From CAZJAH01 sp964544155 (GTDB lineage Bacteria; Bacteroidota; Ignavibacteria; Kapaibacteriales; UBA2268), in NCBI GenBank assembly GCA_964544155.1, contig CAZJAH010000005.1:49370-113369 (forward strand): a stretch of 64,000 nucleotides of DNA, written 5' to 3'. Below the pieces are notes generated by a model. It was not told where the DNA came from, made no database searches, and saw only the letters and a program-made list of their open reading frames with translations. Made by a program: the position numbers and the translations under genes. Positions 61,001 to 64,000 of this stretch are shown here, in pieces (position 1 is the first letter of the stretch; every line of letters starts with the position of its first letter).

Positions 61001-62929
61001 CATCATTTCAAAATATGAATTTTCAATATCCACACCAAAAGCGACCTGGCCGGGGTTTTTTATCCAGGTATAGCTTAGCCTGGAATTACCGGTACAAGCC
61101 AGCAGAGTATCGCGGATTTCTTCGCCGCATTCGGCTCGCATTTCGGGGAGTATCCTCAGCAAGTTCGCTCCCGCCTGCGACATAACATATTGAGGCTCAT
61201 CAGTGTATTCGCCTGATTGTGGGCTATCGACAATCTGCATTATCACAATGCAGTATTCCTCGTCAGTTCCGCTCAGGTCAGGCGATACAGTGAAGGCCGA
61301 ACCCGGCGCCGTTAAATCCTGAATTTTCTGCCATTCGCCTCCGAAGGGGCTTAGCCATACTTCCGCGTCTATGCCAAGGCCTTTGCCGCCTCTGATCTCC
61401 GCGCCGGTTCTTTCCACCCATGTTGTGGTATCGGTAGCCGGCCCCTGATAATTGGAGCCATTGAAAGGATCGAGCGCGCCGTCAATCTTCACAACATCGA
61501 AGCGTATCCTTCCGTTGCCGCCGCTCTGGTTATTATAAGTGCCGGGCTGTGTATCGAGCACAACATTATTAACCGATATTTTAGACTGTATGGCAGCATG
61601 GCCGCCCGAGCCGTGTCCTCCGCGCCAGTTCTGAGTGTGAGTGCCTCCGCGTCCGCCTTTAGCTGTAATTTCAATATTATAGCAGCTATCGGCGAATATT
61701 CTTATCGCGCCGCCGCCGCCGCCGCCTGATCCGGATTCACGTCCGGGGTTTTGGGGATTTCCGCTTGCTCCACCCGAACCTCCGGCGATTGGCACTACCA
61801 TAGTGTTACCGTGGGATTTACCGGCAGTATTTGCCAGGCCGTGGCCGTCAGTCGCGAAACCGCCTGATCCTCCGGCGCTATTCTGCTGGTAACCGCTGCC
61901 ACCGCCGTATCCGCCGGGAGGAGCGCATGAACTGCCGTCACCACAACTCTCTCCGGGAGTCCCAAAGGGGTGCCCAGGCGAACCTGCTGATGCTTCCCAG
62001 GCAAAAGTATTAAAAGGCATAATCCCATTAAGGCTCATGCCGTTATCATTACCCGAACCTACTCCCGGATCTTGATAGTTATTGCTTATACCGGGTATTC
62101 CGGAATTATTTCTGCCGCCTTTACCACCGCCTGTGAATCCATTTCCGCCATCTTCTCCATTTCCCTGATCAAAAGGGGCAGCATCTCTAAAACTTCCGCC
62201 GCCGCCCCCGCCGCCGGGTCCGCCATCCTGCACTCTTAAGCCGGGCTTGCCCGTTGTGCCGCCGTTGGCGTTGAGCACCGTATTATCGCCGCCGTAAATA
62301 TTTCCGGTGGCAAGCAGAATAAACGGCAGATATGACTGGTTGCCCGCGGTATTCGGGTCGCAGTCGAGTGTGGTAACATAATAAGTATCATCGGCGAAAA
62401 TCGCGGAATCGATCAGCATGGCGCCCCGCGGTGAGCGCTTGCCAAGAGGCGCTTCGCCGAGTATGCGCTGGGATACTCCAGTTATATCGCCCATATTGAA
62501 TGGCTCCGCTACATAGAAATTAAATGGCTGCGACTGCACGCCCATATAATTCACCCTTAGCGGGATAATGAACTCACTATTCAACTGCTCCCAATCCCAT
62601 TCGCCGGGATCCAGGTCAGGATTTATAAATACCTGCGTGGAGATCATCCTGCCGTCCCAGCTTACCACCTTGGGCCCGAAATGCAGTTTATCAGCGTCCC
62701 CGGCATTAACGAACTCAATCTTTAAGTCGTCACCCGGCAGGCCAAAATAGGTGCTATCCGGCCCGAAATTCAGGTTGCCGCCCTGGTTCGCGTCATGCGG
62801 GCCGATAATTTCAAGGTAAACATTCATGCCCGGAGCGCCAATATCCGGTATTATGTACGATACCTGTGCCGTCTGTGCGGCAGCAAGGCATGGCATTAGC
62901 AAAAAAATCAGCAGGTAGATCTTTTTCAT
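58088..62929 (-). CDS. Giant glycine-rich choice-of-anchor protein with T9SS sorting domain
   Basis: A 1613-residue secreted protein (signal MKKIYLLIFLLMPCLAAAQ). The N-terminal ~200 residues are a beta-sandwich region. Residues ~220-445 are extremely glycine-rich (runs such as GGPGGGGGGGSF and GGSGGASGNP), like an extended or sheet-forming adhesin segment. From ~530 to 1480 there are at least five Ig-like ASH/choice-of-anchor-D repeats with the recurrent L-x-F-G-x-V and P-G-x-x pattern (IDFGDVPVGFTVEDSF, FDFGDVIVSVTESG). The last ~85 residues form a type IX sorting domain (LSIEPNPAGNTAEAQVSV ... GLSSGIYFMRLQTP ... KLVIIK). It probably forms a surface fibre or matrix component; no enzyme motif is seen. 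Confidence 0.87.
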   Translation of the reverse strand: MKKIYLLIFLLMPCLAAAQTAQVSYIIPDIGAPGMNVYLEIIGPHDANQGGNLNFGPDSTYFGLPGDDLKIEFVNAGDADKLHFGPKVVSWDGRMISTQVFINPDLDPGEWDWEQLNSEFIIPLRVNYMGVQSQPFNFYVAEPFNMGDITGVSQRILGEAPLGKRSPRGAMLIDSAIFADDTYYVTTLDCDPNTAGNQSYLPFILLATGNIYGGDNTVLNANGGTTGKPGLRVQDGGPGGGGGGGSFRDAAPFDQGNGEDGGNGFTGGGKGGRNNSGIPGISNNYQDPGVGSGNDNGMSLNGIMPFNTFAWEASAGSPGHPFGTPGESCGDGSSCAPPGGYGGGSGYQQNSAGGSGGFATDGHGLANTAGKSHGNTMVVPIAGGSGGASGNPQNPGRESGSGGGGGGAIRIFADSCYNIEITAKGGRGGTHTQNWRGGHGSGGHAAIQSKISVNNVVLDTQPGTYNNQSGGNGRIRFDVVKIDGALDPFNGSNYQGPATDTTTWVERTGAEIRGGKGLGIDAEVWLSPFGGEWQKIQDLTAPGSAFTVSPDLSGTDEEYCIVIMQIVDSPQSGEYTDEPQYVMSQAGANLLRILPEMRAECGEEIRDTLLACTGNSRLSYTWIKNPGQVAFGVDIENSYFEMMTAGFSITDPTANQTLNPDDSLSIEIEYEYQAGTSGWVYDTLIVAFSDALPDCRIPVSIFIRDENVAIYDAEGNPTGKTETDGIYLGEICAESADSTYFIVVPESGDGITISSPRLYQGLTGGTGFSLSEDDFTGADSTSYIIKYQAGVFNPNQTRFYDTVYVNIEECPEKADTLLVYADVIHSGLSLTSGDPGFGERKAGGIYTEDYLITNTGTAEIFLQGIPPLDPPFSIDDIVPALPDTLYPGEAVTVTVSYSPPTESEGDTTMLELSSIIACPIDLSIQLTGSAVSSRIYVSDFEFDFGLRADCEYITDTLKIANMANATDDLVITGAQISGLNDINFSYEPEITNNVLLTPGDTLTLYISFDASQGPAGIKEAMLEISTDAQAPDDQIQVDLAGEVDILDIELNPADIDFGDVPVGFTVEDSFTIINNGQLDRQLEGMLDFGALSFTPPSGILPGNGGSLTMDVSLTPDEPGNYTVDYNLYISSLTDPACRDTLSFIQAARWNAVSSEITIPDSLNFGLISSCDTDTLEFSVENNSEAPFVITGVLSIAGQDGTLFSLEELDPVIAPDTVSPGTERRMRVVFDPRSSTDGFKEAYITIPLYINGEARDTTIALSGERSTGILAAPNPFDFGDVIVSVTESGTIVLENTGDWNIEIISVTGPALPEFDMTGSPSPGLILIPGETTEIDVDFTPSDVTSYTDEIVVELSVKGVNNECPGEVRIQLEGNGTPALSLMIWMPELTADPDIDNYRIPIYAKITDGEKDSVRVSINAMEILFNRSIFYPTDESNMEIIANQADLDDRLITVSASDRLITRADTLLGYLQGYTMLGNSQSTDLLIDIQSTDITTSEPVSEVAMQSGSLTINICERGGPRLLEFNPGGIILSIEPNPAGNTAEAQVSVIEAGSHVLSIYNAGGEEVWRKEFSRAKGGDKTYDFGLDISGLSSGIYFMRLQTPMRSVTKKLVIIK
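61590..62270 (-). repeat. Glycine-rich low-complexity coding region
   Basis: The coding strand is packed with GGN codons for about 225 residues (~220-445 of the giant protein), raising local GC content. It is protein-level low complexity and not a CRISPR or regular DNA tandem repeat: unit length and spacing vary. Confidence 0.85.
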
Positions 62930-63094
62930 AGTTAAATCCTATTTGTTATCATCGAATTTAAAAATATATGAATTTCTTTTAATATTATCAATTTTCATTA
63001 TAGATTTTATGCCCTTTTCTTAAAAATAATTTAGGAACGATTTTTGCTTAATATTTCATAGAAATTGAAAATCATTAATAATGAAAAAAGATCA

Positions 63095-63988
63095 ATGGAA
63101 TTATATAAAACATTTACGCCCTTTCTCCGCTTTTGTGACGTGGAAAAGGGATATTCCGTCCACACAATAAAGGCTTACACGAAAGCCCTTGATAATTTTG
63201 CCGAATACCTGGAAGAATCTTTCGGGGAAATTCCGCTCCTGGAGGAGATCAAAACCGAGCATGTAAGGCCATTCCTCGGCTGGCTGCACGATAAGGGATA
63301 TGACCGTCAGACTCTCAGGGCAAGGATTTCGGCTGTGAAATCACTCTTCAAGTATTTAACAAGAAAAGATTTCATAAAAACGAATCCCGCGACTCTCATT
63401 GCTACCCCCAAAAAGGAGAAAAAGCTGCCGGAATTTGTGCTATCCGGTGAAATTACAGTAATGATGGAAAATATAGCCGGCGACAGCGCCGAAGCCAAAC
63501 GGAATATTGCCCTGGCTGAGCTGCTTTACGGTTCGGGCCTGAGGATAAGCGAAGCATGCGGACTTACGCCAGGGGATATGGACCTGAAACGCAAAACCGT
63601 AAAGGTAACCGGCAAGGGAAATAAGCAGCGCATAGTTCCGCTGAGCGGCAAATCCGTACGGGCGCTTGAAGAATGGCTTAAATACAGGCCAAACATGAAT
63701 AAAGCACGCGCGCCATACCTTTTCCTTAACGCGAAAGGCGGCAGGCTAAGCCCCGCCCATGCTTATAAGATCATAAAAAAAGCGCTTACGGGCGCCACAG
63801 AATCCCTGAAGAAAAGCCCCCATGTGCTCAGGCATTCATTTGCCACGCACATGCTGGATAATGGCGCGGACATCCGCTCCGTAAGCGAGATGCTGGGCCA
63901 CGCCTCGCTCTCCACCACACAGGTCTATACCCACGTCTCCATCGAGCGCCTCAAAGACGCCTACAAAAAAGCCCACCCCAAAGCTTAG
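63095..63988 (+). CDS. xerC: Tyrosine recombinase XerC/XerD-like
   Basis: A 297-residue site-specific recombinase of the Xer group, which resolves chromosome dimers at dif. The N-terminal SAM-like DNA-binding domain (~5-90) is followed by the catalytic domain with Arg150 (LLYGSGLRISEAC), Lys174 (VTGKGNKQRIVPL), His243-x-x-Arg246 (SPHVLRHSFATHM), His269 (SEMLGHASL) and nucleophile Tyr278 (TTQVYTHVSIERL). Size and the lack of extra N-terminal domains favour a housekeeping XerC/D over a phage integrase. I use the ATG at 63095; an upstream TTG would add ten residues. Which of XerC or XerD it is cannot be settled here. The stop codon lies inside a GC hairpin at the window end. Confidence 0.92.
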   Translation: MELYKTFTPFLRFCDVEKGYSVHTIKAYTKALDNFAEYLEESFGEIPLLEEIKTEHVRPFLGWLHDKGYDRQTLRARISAVKSLFKYLTRKDFIKTNPATLIATPKKEKKLPEFVLSGEITVMMENIAGDSAEAKRNIALAELLYGSGLRISEACGLTPGDMDLKRKTVKVTGKGNKQRIVPLSGKSVRALEEWLKYRPNMNKARAPYLFLNAKGGRLSPAHAYKIIKKALTGATESLKKSPHVLRHSFATHMLDNGADIRSVSEMLGHASLSTTQVYTHVSIERLKDAYKKAHPKA

Positions 63989-64000
63989 GGGGGTGGAATA

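Noticed and set aside
61590..62270. Possible CRISPR or DNA tandem repeat
   Set aside because: The repetitiveness comes from glycine codons in one long coding frame; units and spacers are irregular.
63095..63988. Phage or integrative element integrase
   Set aside because: Size and motifs fit a housekeeping Xer recombinase, and no att repeats, tRNA or phage genes are nearby.

Overview
The window looks like a chromosomal segment from a free-living member of the Bacteroidota / Ignavibacteriota / Chlorobiota (FCB) group, most likely an Ignavibacteria- or Kapabacteria-like organism. The main clues are secreted proteins with C-terminal tails of the type IX secretion (T9SS) kind, a PorV/PorQ-family outer-membrane protein, a GWxTD-domain protein, a carboxypeptidase-regulatory-domain TonB receptor, a B-type succinate dehydrogenase with a single fused membrane subunit, many lipoprotein and Sec signals, and a motility-type Che set that classical Bacteroidetes usually lack. 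The assignment is by gene content only. I see no tRNA, rRNA, CRISPR array, insertion sequence or clear pseudogene; the region reads as stable core chromosome.

Layout. 0-9 kb: end-truncated BNR-type secreted protein, TPR sensor kinase, MBL-fold lipoprotein, small hypothetical, DUF2807 (head-GIN) lipoprotein, Tat-exported superoxide dismutase, RluB-type pseudouridine synthase, and an NSS sodium symporter with a 51-residue MetS-like partner. 9-15.5 kb: arylsulfotransferase lipoprotein, the sdhCAB operon with its terminator, DUF2147 and DUF2141 exported proteins. 15.5-19.4 kb: a GC-rich palindromic element, an AhpD-like protein, a J-domain-like coiled-coil protein and a large TPR lipoprotein. 19.4-31 kb: an NtrB/NtrC pair, a HEAT-repeat protein, then cheR-cheY-cheY-cheZ-cheA-(terminator)-cheB and an acidic protein, with clpS convergent. 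31-36.5 kb: nuoLMN. 36.5-42.7 kb: peptidase E, a thioredoxin-like lipoprotein, EVE protein, GT10 fucosyltransferase, and convergent lipid A/LPS genes (GT9, LpxL-like) followed upstream by GWxTD. 42.7-62.9 kb: a long minus-strand envelope block comprising PorV/PorQ, a 1505-residue surface protein, TonB receptor, sialidase-fold T9SS protein, an anti-sigma/beta-barrel fusion with its ECF sigma factor, a double-OmpA-domain protein and a 1613-residue glycine-rich T9SS protein. 63-64 kb: a XerC/D recombinase.

The two parts most worth attention are the chemosensory block and the envelope block. In the first, a FliM/CheZ-like peptide of the form S-x-D/E-D-I-D-A-M-F occurs four times in the CheZ tail, once in the CheA linker where a P2 domain would normally sit, and twice in the acidic protein after cheB; this suggests a CheY-docking scheme built on repeated linear motifs. 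In the second, an ECF sigma factor overlaps an anti-sigma protein whose exported half looks like an outer-membrane barrel, next to T9SS cargo, a TonB receptor and a PorV-type shuttle, which suggests a sigma switch that senses the outer membrane directly. Both are inferences from sequence and need testing.
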